From NCBI GenBank assembly GCA_902772585.1, contig CACYBB010000013.1, positions 17,980 through 81,979 on the forward strand: 64,000 bases of DNA, given 5' to 3'. Position 1 is the first letter of the stretch; each line of letters begins with the position of its first letter. Below the pieces are notes generated by a model that was not told where the DNA came from, made no database searches, and saw nothing but the letters and a program-made list of their open reading frames with translations. A program made the position numbers and the translations under genes. Origin of the DNA: an uncultured Bacteroidales bacterium. Lineage in GTDB: Bacteria; Bacteroidota; Bacteroidia; Bacteroidales; Bacteroidaceae. Positions 17,241 through 25,450 of the stretch are shown one piece after another.

Positions 17241-18089
17241 ATGAAACAAATCAAACTACTTGCTGCATTGATGGCCTTGGTGCTTGTGTGCACCTCGGCC
17301 ACCAATCAGAAAACAACTACAATTTTTGTCATTGGCGACTCTACTGCTGCCAAGAAGGACCTCTCCAAAGGTTCTCCTGAGCGCGGGTGGGGTATGGCGC
17401 TGCAATGCTATTTTGACGAGGCTTTTATCCGTGTTGATAATCATGCTGTCAATGGTCGCTCGTCGAAGAGTTTCATCGACGAAGGGCGCTGGCAGAAGGT
17501 GCTCGACAAGTTACAGCCTGGTGATTACGTCATCATTCAGTTTGGTCATAATGATGAGAAACCCCAGCCCGCACGTCATACTGAGCCGGGCTCGACGTTT
17601 GATGCCAATCTGGCAAAGTTTGTCAACGATACGCGTGCCAAGGGCGGTATTCCTGTCTTGATGAATCCTGTGGTGCGTCGTAATTTTGCAGTTAAGGCTG
17701 TCAAGAATGATGATGATGAGGCACTGCGCAACACAACCTTCAAAGATGGTGCCAACATCAAAGAAGGCAACGTGTTGGTGGATACCCACGGACTCTATGC
17801 CGTTGCTCCCAGAAATGTTGCCGATAGTCTGCATGTTCTCTTTGTTGATGCCACTCAGATTACCCACGACTTAGAGCAGAACTTGGGCGTTGAGGGTTCC
17901 AAGAAGTTGCATATGTGGTATAAGCCTGGCGAACACCCAGCCATTCCCGATGGTAAACAGGACAATACACACTATAATATCTATGGCGCTCATCAGGTGG
18001 CTCGTCTGTTGGCTGATGCTTTGTGTGCGGAGATTCCTTTATTTTCGAAGTATCGCACCAACGACAAACCCTGTAAGATGGAGCAGTAA
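17241..18089 (+). CDS. Secreted SGNH-hydrolase, rhamnogalacturonan acetylesterase-like (CE12)
   Basis: A 282-aa exported esterase. A signal peptide (MKQIKLLAALMALVLVCTSA) is followed by the four SGNH blocks: GDSTAA (Ser nucleophile), NGRSS, FGHND, and the C-terminal THYNIYGAHQVA with the catalytic His. The arrangement fits CE12 esterases, which deacetylate pectin rhamnogalacturonan. Substrate is inferred from family only; no other pectin genes lie nearby. A strong terminator follows. Confidence 0.85.
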   Translation: MKQIKLLAALMALVLVCTSATNQKTTTIFVIGDSTAAKKDLSKGSPERGWGMALQCYFDEAFIRVDNHAVNGRSSKSFIDEGRWQKVLDKLQPGDYVIIQFGHNDEKPQPARHTEPGSTFDANLAKFVNDTRAKGGIPVLMNPVVRRNFAVKAVKNDDDEALRNTTFKDGANIKEGNVLVDTHGLYAVAPRNVADSLHVLFVDATQITHDLEQNLGVEGSKKLHMWYKPGEHPAIPDGKQDNTHYNIYGAHQVARLLADALCAEIPLFSKYRTNDKPCKMEQ

Positions 18090-18120
18090 AATACTGTCGT
18101 AGATTTTTCCGTTGAAAATA

Positions 18121-18154
18121 ATTCCTGCAAATTTCTTGCAGGAATCATTTTTTC
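18121..18154 (+). terminator. Rho-independent terminator after the SGNH esterase
   Basis: Ten-base-pair stem ATTCCTGCAA / TTGCAGGAAT (18121-18130 with 18136-18145), followed by a T-rich run. Confidence 0.8.
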
Positions 18155-18158
18155 TTCG

Positions 18159-18166
18159 TATCTTTG
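18159..18166 (+). promoter_or_regulatory. Rubrerythrin promoter
   Basis: TATCTTTG box, 44 nt before the ATG at 18211. It makes the longer open frame beginning at 18112, which runs through the terminator, untenable. Confidence 0.65.
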
Positions 18167-18210
18167 CAAAAGTGATATTATTATCTAACCAAACAAATAC
18201 ATTATCGATT

Positions 18211-18768
18211 ATGAAGAAAAAGTTCATTTGCGCCGTTTGTGGATATATCTACGAAGGCGATGCAGCTCCCGAGAAGTGCCCCATCTGTAAGGCTCCTGCC
18301 TCTAAGTTCTCTGAATTGAAGGACGAGGGCGAAACCACCTATGCTACCGTTCACCGCATTGGTGATGGCAAGCCCGAGGGTGTTTCAGAAGAGATGATTA
18401 ACGACCTGCGTGCACACTTCAATGGTGAGTGCGGCGAGGTAGGTATGTATCTGGCTATGGCCCGCCAGGCTGACCGCGAGGGTTATCCTGAGATTGCCGA
18501 GGCATTCAAGCGCTATGCATTCGAGGAGGCCGATCACGCTTCACGCTTTGCTGAGTTGCTGGGCGAGTGCGTATGGGACACCAAGACCAACCTGGAGAAG
18601 CGCGCTGCTGCTGAGGCTGGTGCTTGCGAGGATAAGTTCCGCATTGCTAAGAACGCCAAGGCTGCTGGTTTTGATGCTATCCACGACACTGTTCATGAGA
18701 TGGCAAAGGATGAGGCCCGTCATGGTGCTGGCTTCGCTGGTCTGTTGAAGCGCTATTTTGGCAAGTAA
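18211..18768 (+). CDS. Reverse-type rubrerythrin (NADH peroxidase family)
   Basis: A 185-aa non-haem iron protein. The rubredoxin domain comes first (CAVCG...CPICK, residues 8-27) and the ferritin-like di-iron domain follows ([40 protein letters not shown]), the order of reverse rubrerythrins. These reduce hydrogen peroxide in anaerobes, so an oxidative-stress role is expected in the cytoplasm. It has its own promoter; regulation is not otherwise visible. Confidence 0.93.
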   Translation: MKKKFICAVCGYIYEGDAAPEKCPICKAPASKFSELKDEGETTYATVHRIGDGKPEGVSEEMINDLRAHFNGECGEVGMYLAMARQADREGYPEIAEAFKRYAFEEADHASRFAELLGECVWDTKTNLEKRAAAEAGACEDKFRIAKNAKAAGFDAIHDTVHEMAKDEARHGAGFAGLLKRYFGK

Positions 18769-18805
18769 AGGCAATAAAATAGGAGAAAAGCCGTTTTATC
18801 TGTAT

Positions 18806-20110
18806 ATGATAAGACGGCTATTCTTCTTTATAACAATATGTGTGTTGCTGGTATCGTGCAGCGATAACGACTCGTTCTCTACAGATGCGAGCCACCGCCT
18901 GACGTTTACCTGCGATACTGTACGCATGGACACCCTTTTTGCCAAGGTTCCCTCGTCCACCTATTCCTTCTGGGTACACAACCAGTCGGGCGATGGTCTG
19001 CGACTTCGCACGGTTCGTCTGGAACGTGCCGGACAGTCGGGCTTCCGTGCTAATGTTGACGGCACCTTCCTCAATCCTGTTGTCAACGACTTGGAGATTC
19101 GTAAGGGCGACAGTCTGCGTGTATTCGTTGAGGTGACTGCTGCAGAGAATGTATCTCCCGACCCGCAATTGCTGGAGGACAACCTGCTGTTTACGTTGGA
19201 GAGTGGGGTGGTGCAGAAAGTCAATCTGCGCACCTATAGCTGGAATGCTGAGCAGTGGCAGGATGTCGACGTTACAGCTGATCGCACTATTGAAACATCC
19301 ACGCCCATTGTTATCTATGGTGGCATCAACGTTGCCGAGGGGGCTACGCTAACCATCAAGAATACAACACTTTATTTCCATGATGGTGCTGGCATCACTG
19401 TTGCTGGTGGTTTGATTGCTGAGAACGTGACGATGCGTGGCGACCGTCTGGACCATATGTTCGTCTACTTACCCTACGACCGTGTCAGTGGTCAGTGGCA
19501 AGGCATTATGGTGAAGGCGAAAGCTGATGGCTGTGAGTTCACTGATTGTGAGATTCGTAATGCTATGGATGCGTTACAGTGCGACTCTACCAGCATCATC
19601 CTCACCAATACGATTATCCACAACAGCAAAGGCTTTGGCCTGTGGGCTCACGATAGCGACGTGGCTATCAGCAATTGCGTGTTGTCTAATGCTCTCAACG
19701 ACTGCGTAGCGCTTTTGGGTTGTCAGGCAATTATCGACCAGACAACATTGCCCCAATTCTATCCGCTGTCTGCCAATCGTGGTGCTGCCTTGCGCTTTGC
19801 CCCCTCTGAGAAGAAACCGATTAAGCTATTGTGTACCAATACGTTGGCTACGGGTTATGCTGAAGATGTGGTGATGGGTGAGGTTGACGAGGATTCCGGC
19901 TACTATTTCGAGAATTGTCTGCTACGCACCCCTGAAATCGAGGATGCTGAACTGGTGAAAGATATTATCTGGGAGCAGAAAGACGACGAGATTCAGGGTG
20001 TTAAGCACTTCCTGCTTGTCGATGGAGATAAAATGATCTACGACTTCCGACTCAAAGAGGAGTCACCTGCCTACGAGAAACTGATTGGTTGGCAGGCTAC
20101 AGAACAATAA
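18806..20110 (+). CDS. Lipoprotein with right-handed beta-helix repeats
   Basis: A 434-aa predicted lipoprotein. Start MIRRLFFFITICVLLVSC (lipobox Cys18) is preferred over an upstream in-frame ATG at 18758 that lies within the rubrerythrin gene. Residues about 20-140 form a beta-rich domain; residues about 150-330 have the spaced, short hydrophobic repeats of a parallel beta-helix (IVIYGGINVAEGATLTIKN; GIMVKAKADGCEFTDCEI; ILTNTIIHNSKGFGLWAHD). Such folds often bind or cleave polysaccharide, but no catalytic residues can be named. It precedes the epimerase-like gene by 32 nt. Confidence 0.8.
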   Translation: MIRRLFFFITICVLLVSCSDNDSFSTDASHRLTFTCDTVRMDTLFAKVPSSTYSFWVHNQSGDGLRLRTVRLERAGQSGFRANVDGTFLNPVVNDLEIRKGDSLRVFVEVTAAENVSPDPQLLEDNLLFTLESGVVQKVNLRTYSWNAEQWQDVDVTADRTIETSTPIVIYGGINVAEGATLTIKNTTLYFHDGAGITVAGGLIAENVTMRGDRLDHMFVYLPYDRVSGQWQGIMVKAKADGCEFTDCEIRNAMDALQCDSTSIILTNTIIHNSKGFGLWAHDSDVAISNCVLSNALNDCVALLGCQAIIDQTTLPQFYPLSANRGAALRFAPSEKKPIKLLCTNTLATGYAEDVVMGEVDEDSGYYFENCLLRTPEIEDAELVKDIIWEQKDDEIQGVKHFLLVDGDKMIYDFRLKEESPAYEKLIGWQATEQ

Positions 20111-20142
20111 AATTCGTTTCATTCGTATAATTCGTGGTTTCT

Positions 20143-21201
20143 ATGAAGAACATTTGCATATTTACGGGTGCTCGACCCAATTTCATCAAGGTGGCACCAC
20201 TCATCCGTGCTATCGAGCGTACTGACAATTGCGCATATCGTCTGGTTTATGCGGGTACTGCCGACGACCCGACGCTGGAATCGTCGCTGTTTGACGACCT
20301 GCAGATTCGTCGCCCTGACGTCTTTCTGGGTGTCGACTGTGAGAACCTCAACGAACTGACGGGTAGGGTGATGGCAGAGTTTGAGCGCTATCTGGAGGAA
20401 AATGCCACCGATACGGTTATTGTGGTTGATGACCTTGCCTCGACAATGGCTGCTGCTATCGTTACCAAGAAGCGTGGATTGCGCCTGGCGCACCTTGTGG
20501 CAGGAACGCGCTCATTCGATATCTCCATGCCTAAGGAAATCAACCGTCTGGTCATCGACGGACTCAGCGACCTGCTGTTTACGGCAGGCGTAGGCTCCAG
20601 CAGCATTGCCACCCGTGAAGGTGCTGAGAATCACAAGATTTATATGGTGGGTAACATCCTGATGGATACCCTGCGCTATAATCACAACCGTTGGACGCGT
20701 CCGGCTTGCCTTGATGGCATCAACGATGGCGAATACCTCGTCTTCACCATCAATCGCAAGGCTTTGTTGGCTGACGAAGACAATCTGCGCCGTATGCTTC
20801 AGGCTATCAACGATGTCGCAGGCTCTCTGCCCGTCATTGCTCCTCTCCGTGGTCGTGCCTACGATGTAGTGTCCTCGTTCCATTTGCCCATCCATCTGAC
20901 ATCTTCCCTCAGTTACCTCGATTTCGGCTACCTTACCGCTCATGCCAAGGGTATCATCACCGATTCCGGTAACGTTGCTGAAGAGGCTACCTTCAATCAG
21001 GTTCCATGCATCACGCTCAACTCCTATACCGAGCATATCGAGACTGTTAAGCAGGGCACCAATGTCCTTGTTGGCGAGGATGCTGACCGTCTGCGTGAGG
21101 AACTGCAGCACATGGTCAGTGGTCAGTGGAAGACGTCCTCCTTGCCCGACCGTTGGGACGGACGTACTGCCGAGCGTATTGTGCAGATACTATGTAACTA
21201 A
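20143..21201 (+). CDS. UDP-N-acetylglucosamine 2-epimerase-like protein with altered active site
   Basis: A 352-aa GT-B-fold protein of the WecB/MnaA family, which interconverts UDP-GlcNAc and UDP-ManNAc. The fold is clear: MKNICIFTGARPNFIKVAPL at the start, MPKEINR, VGNILMDTL, and ITDSGNVAEEATFNQVPC near the end. Two residues essential in the E. coli enzyme are replaced. The HVEAG motif reads HLVAG (Glu to Val119), and the THRREN-type histidine is Asn204 in FTINRK. The Asp in VVDD and the Glu in PKEINR remain. It may be non-catalytic or have a changed reaction. The ATG at 20143 fits the family better than a GTG 9 nt upstream. Confidence 0.82.
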   Translation: MKNICIFTGARPNFIKVAPLIRAIERTDNCAYRLVYAGTADDPTLESSLFDDLQIRRPDVFLGVDCENLNELTGRVMAEFERYLEENATDTVIVVDDLASTMAAAIVTKKRGLRLAHLVAGTRSFDISMPKEINRLVIDGLSDLLFTAGVGSSSIATREGAENHKIYMVGNILMDTLRYNHNRWTRPACLDGINDGEYLVFTINRKALLADEDNLRRMLQAINDVAGSLPVIAPLRGRAYDVVSSFHLPIHLTSSLSYLDFGYLTAHAKGIITDSGNVAEEATFNQVPCITLNSYTEHIETVKQGTNVLVGEDADRLREELQHMVSGQWKTSSLPDRWDGRTAERIVQILCN

Positions 21202-21206
21202 AAGAA

Positions 21207-21240
21207 AATGAGGGACTTCGCATTTGTGAAGTCCCTCATT
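21207..21240. terminator. Bidirectional hairpin terminator
   Basis: A 13-bp perfect stem (AATGAGGGACTTC with its complement, 21207-21219 and 21228-21240) and an 8-nt loop. It follows the epimerase-like gene on the plus strand. On the minus strand it is followed by a T-rich tail and sits 12 nt beyond the end of the small interrupted frame. Confidence 0.85.
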
Positions 21241-21252
21241 CTTTCATCCCGT

Positions 21253-21357
21253 TTATCTTGTTGGTGGGAAACCGAAACCTTGTGGCTGGGGAGCTCTCTC
21301 TGGCGTGCCGAAGAAAGAAGCCCATGCCTTGCCGCCTTTCTGCTACAGTTTTTTCAT
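21253..21357 (-). pseudogene. Promoter-driven 34-codon micro-ORF interrupted by TAG at codon 5
   Basis: The minus strand reads ATG, Lys-Lys-Leu, TAG, and then 29 codons without interruption (QKGGKAWASFFGTPERAPQP followed by QGFGFPPTR) to a TAA. A TACCTTTG promoter box lies 31 nt upstream and a terminator 12 nt downstream, so the whole looks like a small independent transcription unit. The TAG differs from CAG (Gln) by one base. It could be a nonsense-mutated small protein, a recoded one, or a small RNA whose translation is coincidental. No function is assigned. Confidence 0.5.
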
Positions 21358-21387
21358 ACTTGTGTTGATAAAGTTAGTTAGCTAGTG

Positions 21388-21395
21388 CAAAGGTA
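21388..21395 (-). promoter_or_regulatory. Minus-strand promoter for the micro-ORF unit
   Basis: TACCTTTG on the minus strand, 30 nt ahead of the micro-ORF ATG. Confidence 0.6.
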
Positions 21396-21518
21396 CACCT
21401 TTTTTATGAATGTTGTACACAAAAAGCAAAAATGTTACGAAAAAATTGCGAAATAGGCGAATTGTGGGTGCAAAATCATTTTATTCTATAATTGTTTGGT
21501 GGTTTGGCGGTTTATTTG

Positions 21519-21526
21519 TATCTTTG
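21519..21526 (+). promoter_or_regulatory. Promoter of the wHTH protein
   Basis: TATCTTTG with TTTGG repeats about 20-25 nt further upstream; 26 nt before the ATG at 21553. Confidence 0.65.
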
Positions 21527-21552
21527 CGGCAGAATAACTTATAGAATAAGAT

Positions 21553-22107
21553 ATGTATTTACCACCTTTCCGCCTCACACCTGAGATACTGCGTTTGATC
21601 TCTGAGATAGCTTCACAAGCCGGAATTCTTCGTGCGCTTGATAAAATCGACGATTTTTCGATGAAACGGGACGAAAATTCATCGGATTTTGCCACTTCTG
21701 TACCCGAAAGTGCCGATGGTACCATGTTTATCACCTATATTTTGCGCACTTTGCAGGAAACGGTTCGCCAGGAGGTAGAACAAAAACTACAGGATAAAAT
21801 AGAACGCGAAGTAAAGGATAAAATAGAGAGTAAAGTAAAGGAGAAAAGGGAAGAACAAAAGCCTTCCAAAGTAGAGGATAAAAGTGTTAAAACGGTAGAG
21901 AATAAGCCCCTTTCTCTGCGTCTGAGTGGCTCCGAACAGCGTGTTGTATCACTTTTAGCCAACGATTCGCACTTAACTATTGCCGATTTGAGCCAAAAAG
22001 CCCATCTTTCTGAGGCTGGAATCAATAAAATTCTGGCTTCTCTGCGCAAGAAGGGCGTGCTGGAGCGTGTGGGCGCCAATAAGAATGGTTATTGGATTGT
22101 AAAGTAA
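21553..22107 (+). CDS. Winged-helix protein with Fic-protein ends but no Fic domain
   Basis: A 184-aa protein. The N-terminus (PPFRLTPEILRLISEIASQA) resembles the first helix of Fic/DOC proteins. The C-terminal 60 residues are a winged helix ending KKGVLERVGANKNGYWIVK, the typical tail of Fic and AlbA-type regulators. The HPFxxGN catalytic motif is absent. The middle is a Lys/Glu-rich repetitive coil (EREVKDKIESKVKEKREEQ). It may be a relic of an internally deleted Fic gene or a small transcription factor; an intact promoter and terminator favour expression. Confidence 0.6.
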   Translation: MYLPPFRLTPEILRLISEIASQAGILRALDKIDDFSMKRDENSSDFATSVPESADGTMFITYILRTLQETVRQEVEQKLQDKIEREVKDKIESKVKEKREEQKPSKVEDKSVKTVENKPLSLRLSGSEQRVVSLLANDSHLTIADLSQKAHLSEAGINKILASLRKKGVLERVGANKNGYWIVK

Positions 22108-22180
22108 AACATAAACGAAACATCTGTAACATTCTCGTTTATATTGCTTTATATAAACCGAGTAAAATAGGTAAAAGATA

Positions 22181-22219
22181 AATTGTGGGCCGATTATTTT
22201 GTCAGCCCACAATTATTTT
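22181..22219 (+). terminator. Terminator between the wHTH gene and thrS
   Basis: A 10-bp perfect stem AATTGTGGGC / GCCCACAATT (22181-22190, 22205-22214), followed by ATTTTG. Confidence 0.7.
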
Positions 22220-22220
22220 G

Positions 22221-22228
22221 TAATTTTG
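22221..22228 (+). promoter_or_regulatory. thrS promoter
   Basis: TAATTTTG box directly after the terminator, 33 nt before the thrS ATG. The 33-nt leader is too short for a T-box. Confidence 0.65.
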
Positions 22229-22261
22229 CGGGCGATTTAAACTTAAACATATATTGTAGAT

Positions 22262-24205
22262 ATGATCAACATTACTTTTCCAGACGGATCTGTTCGCTCG
22301 TATGAGCAGGGCGTTACTGGACTTCAGATTGCCGAGAGCATCTCGCCTGCTCTGGCACGCAGCGTGATTAGCTGTGGCGTGAATGGTGAGACTGTAGAGC
22401 TGAACCGTCCTATCAACGAGGACGCTACCATTGCTCTGTATAAGTGGGATGATGCCGAGGGTAAGCACACCTTTTGGCACACGTCAGCACACCTCTTGGC
22501 CGAGGCATTGCAGGAGTTGTATCCTGGCATTCAGTTCGGCTTTGGTCCTGCTGTCGAGAACGGTTTCTTCTATGATGTGCTGTTGAAGGACGGCGAGATG
22601 ATCAAGGAGAGCGACTTCCCGAAGATTGAAGACAAAATGCGTGAACTGGCCTCTAAGAAGGAGCCTGTCGTTCGCAAGGAGGTGGCTAAGGCCGATGCCC
22701 TGAAGCAGTTTGCTGCCGATGGTCAGACCTACAAGTGCGAGCACATTGAGCAGGACTTGGAGGATGGTACTATCACAACCTATACGCAGGGCGCATTTAC
22801 CGACCTCTGTCGTGGTCCGCACCTCATGGATACGGGTGAAATCAAGGCTATCAAGCTGACAAGTGTTGCTGGTGCCTTCTGGCGTGGTGATGCCACTCGC
22901 GAGCAGATGCAGCGTCTGTATGGTATCTCGTTCCCCAAGAAGAAGATGCTCGACGAGTATCTCGTGATGCTGGAGGAAGCCAAGAAGCGCGACCATCGTA
23001 AGATAGGTAAGGAGATGGAATTGTTCATGTTCAGCGACAAGGTTGGCAAGGGTTTGCCCATCTGGTTGCCGAAGGGTACTGAGCTCCGTCTGCGCTTGCA
23101 GGACCACTTGCGTAAAGTTCAGAAGCGTTTTGGATATCAAGAGGTTATCACTCCGCATATTGGTTCAAAAAATCTCTATGTTACCTCTGGTCACTATGCT
23201 CATTATGGCAAGGATTCCTTCCAGCCCATCCATACTCCTGAGGAGGACGAGGAGTACATGCTGAAGCCGATGAACTGTCCTCACCACTGCGAGATTTTCG
23301 CTTGGAAGCCCCGTTCTTATCGTGACCTGCCTTTGCGTATCGCTGAGTTCGGTACCGTCTATCGTTACGAGCAGAGTGGTGAGTTGCACGGACTGACTCG
23401 TGTACGTTCGTTCACGCAGGACGATGCCCACCTGTTCTGTCGTGCTGACCAGGTGAAGCAGGAGTTCCTGAACGTGATGGACATTATCAATATCGTCCTC
23501 AAGGCTTTCGGTTTTGAGTTCGAAGCCCAGATTTCTCTCCGCGACCCCAACGACCACGAGAAGTACGTAGGTACTGACGAGGACTGGGCACTGGCTGAGA
23601 AGGCTATCCAGGAGGCTTGCGAGGAAAAGGGTCTGCCCGCTAAGGTGGAATATGGCGAGGCTGCCTTCTATGGTCCTAAGCTCGACTTCATGATTAAGGA
23701 CGCCATTGGTCGTCGTTGGCAGTTGGGTACCATCCAGGTGGACTACAACCTGCCCAAGCGCTTCCAGTTGGAATATACCGACGAGGACAACACCAAGAAG
23801 ACGCCTGTCATGATTCACCGTGCTCCCTTCGGCAGTATGGAGCGTTTCTGCGCCGTGCTCATCGAGCACACCAGTGGTCACTTCCCCTTGTGGCTCACTC
23901 CCGACCAGGTGGCTATCCTGCCGCTGTCCGAGAAGTACAACGACTACGCCAAGGAGGTTGCCAAGAAGTTCGATATGGGTGGCGTTCGTCCTACCATCGA
24001 CCTGCGCAACGAGAAGTTGGGTCGTAAGATTCGTGACAACGAGTTGAAGCGCATTCCTTATATGGTTATTGTTGGTGAGAAGGAACAGCAGGATGGCACC
24101 GTTGCCGTACGTCCTCAGGGCGGTGGCGAGCAGAAGGTGATGACCATCCAGGAGTTCATCGACCACATCAATGCCGAGGTCAAGGAAATGACGAAGGAGT
24201 TCTAA
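22262..24205 (+). CDS. thrS: Threonyl-tRNA synthetase
   Basis: A 647-aa class II synthetase with all domains: N-terminal TGS domain ([20 protein letters not shown]), the second editing-domain-like region with [17 protein letters not shown] and the Cys/His editing site in GPHLMDTG, the catalytic core ([51 protein letters not shown]), and the C-terminal anticodon domain from about residue 545. Zinc ligands Cys in MNCPHH and the later His residues are present. nspC follows after 10 nt, probably on the same transcript. Confidence 0.97.
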   Translation: MINITFPDGSVRSYEQGVTGLQIAESISPALARSVISCGVNGETVELNRPINEDATIALYKWDDAEGKHTFWHTSAHLLAEALQELYPGIQFGFGPAVENGFFYDVLLKDGEMIKESDFPKIEDKMRELASKKEPVVRKEVAKADALKQFAADGQTYKCEHIEQDLEDGTITTYTQGAFTDLCRGPHLMDTGEIKAIKLTSVAGAFWRGDATREQMQRLYGISFPKKKMLDEYLVMLEEAKKRDHRKIGKEMELFMFSDKVGKGLPIWLPKGTELRLRLQDHLRKVQKRFGYQEVITPHIGSKNLYVTSGHYAHYGKDSFQPIHTPEEDEEYMLKPMNCPHHCEIFAWKPRSYRDLPLRIAEFGTVYRYEQSGELHGLTRVRSFTQDDAHLFCRADQVKQEFLNVMDIINIVLKAFGFEFEAQISLRDPNDHEKYVGTDEDWALAEKAIQEACEEKGLPAKVEYGEAAFYGPKLDFMIKDAIGRRWQLGTIQVDYNLPKRFQLEYTDEDNTKKTPVMIHRAPFGSMERFCAVLIEHTSGHFPLWLTPDQVAILPLSEKYNDYAKEVAKKFDMGGVRPTIDLRNEKLGRKIRDNELKRIPYMVIVGEKEQQDGTVAVRPQGGGEQKVMTIQEFIDHINAEVKEMTKEF

Positions 24206-24245
24206 AGTTGACAATTTGACAAATTCACCATTTGACAATTTGAAG
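24206..24245 (+). repeat. Degenerate TTGACAA tandem repeats at the thrS-nspC junction
   Basis: The spacer consists of TTGACAATTTGACAAATT followed by CACCATTTGACAATTTG, imperfect copies of a 7-10 bp unit running into the first codons of nspC. Comparable spacers occur at 13346, 25383, 51474, 54531 and 61003. Confidence 0.55.
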
Positions 24246-25382
24246 ACTCCCGTCTATATTATTGAAGAAAAGCGGTTGCGGCACAACCTCGCGCTGATTC
24301 GTGAGGTTGCTTGCCGCACCGATTCTGAATGGATACTGGCTTTCAAGGCTTTCGCGCTGTGGAAGACGTTCCCCATCTTCCGCGAGTACATCAGCAGCAC
24401 GACAGCCAGTTCTTTGGGCGAGGCCCGTCTGGCCTTTGACAAGTTTGGTGCAAAGGCACACACCTATTCGCCTGCTTATAAGGATGATGAGTTCGACGAG
24501 ATAGTCCGTTGTTCCAGTCATCTCACCTTTAATTCACTTTCACAGTATGAGCGGTTCCATGAAAGGGCAGGAGCGTGCTCGCTGGGACTGCGCATCAATC
24601 CGGAGTATTCTGAGGTAGAGACGCTGCTCTACAATCCCTGTGCTCCAGGCACCCGCTTTGGTGTTTCTGCCGACAAACTGCCTGACACGCTGCCCAGCGA
24701 CATCAAGGGTTTCCATTGCCATTGTCATTGTGAGAGTGGCAGCGACGTCTTTGAGCGCTCGTTGCAGCATATCGAAGAGAAGTTCTCGAAGTGGTTCCCG
24801 CAGATTCAGTGGATCAACTTTGGTGGTGGTCATCTGGTGACGCGTAAGGACTACGACATTGAGCGCTTGGTACGTCTCGTGCAGGGATTCCACGAGCGCT
24901 ATCCTTGGCTGAAGGTAATCTTCGAGCCCGGTAGTGCCTTTGCTTGGCAGACTGGTCCGCTGGTAGCCAGCGTGGTAGATATCGTGGAGGACAAGGGCAT
25001 CCGTACCGCCATCCTCGACGTCAGCTTCACCTGCCACATGCCCGACTGCCTGGAAATGCCCTATTTCCCCGAGGTTCGCGGGGCAAAGCACGTAGAGCAT
25101 ACTACTCCCATCCCTCACAGGGAGGGGTTGGGGGAGAGTCTTCTCTACCGCCTAGGTGGCAACAGCTGTCTCTCTGGCGACTGGATGGGTGACTGGCAGT
25201 TTGACCACGAACTACAGATTGGCGAAGAGATTATCTTCGAAGACATGATTCACTACACCACCGTTAAAACCAACATGTTTAACGGCATCTCACATCCTTC
25301 TATTGCCATGCTTCATAGTGACGGCACGCTGGAAATGCTCCGCGAATATTCCTATGAAGACTATCGCGACCGCATGGACTGA
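24216..25382 (+). CDS. nspC: Carboxynorspermidine decarboxylase
   Basis: A 388-aa PLP enzyme of the fold-III (alanine racemase/ODC) class that decarboxylates carboxyspermidine or carboxynorspermidine in the alternative polyamine pathway. Motifs: ILAFKAFALW with the PLP lysine, FHCHCHCESG, WINFGGGHLVT, FEPGSAFAW, and the substrate Cys region GNSCLSGDWMGDW. There is no ATG at the 5' end; the frame starts with TTG (24216) in a repeat-derived spacer, and another TTG is at 24240. An unusual insertion (TTPIPHREGLGES, residues about 298-310) encoded by a palindromic G/C repeat lies just before YRLGGNSC. Confidence 0.88.
   Translation: MTNSPFDNLKTPVYIIEEKRLRHNLALIREVACRTDSEWILAFKAFALWKTFPIFREYISSTTASSLGEARLAFDKFGAKAHTYSPAYKDDEFDEIVRCSSHLTFNSLSQYERFHERAGACSLGLRINPEYSEVETLLYNPCAPGTRFGVSADKLPDTLPSDIKGFHCHCHCESGSDVFERSLQHIEEKFSKWFPQIQWINFGGGHLVTRKDYDIERLVRLVQGFHERYPWLKVIFEPGSAFAWQTGPLVASVVDIVEDKGIRTAILDVSFTCHMPDCLEMPYFPEVRGAKHVEHTTPIPHREGLGESLLYRLGGNSCLSGDWMGDWQFDHELQIGEEIIFEDMIHYTTVKTNMFNGISHPSIAMLHSDGTLEMLREYSYEDYRDRMD
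25108..25140 (+). repeat. In-frame palindromic G/C repeat inside nspC
   Basis: Complementary C-rich and G-rich arms (CCCTC with GAGGG, CTCCC with GGGAG) form an imperfect hairpin. It codes for about 12 extra residues in an otherwise conserved region without changing the frame. Confidence 0.55.
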
Positions 25383-25420
25383 GCCAGTTGAGAATTGAGA
25401 ATGGAGAATTGAGAAAAATA

Positions 25421-25450
25421 AAAAGTGGTGATTGATTCACCACTTTTATT
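25421..25450. terminator. Bidirectional terminator between nspC and trmD
   Basis: An 11-bp perfect stem AAAAGTGGTGA / TCACCACTTTT (25421-25431, 25437-25447) with flanking A and T runs on both strands. It overlaps the trmD stop codon. Confidence 0.85.

Noticed and set aside
23165-24238. 357-codon minus-strand frame across thrS
   Set aside because: Leu/Thr/Val-rich shadow of a highly conserved synthetase; no start signals.
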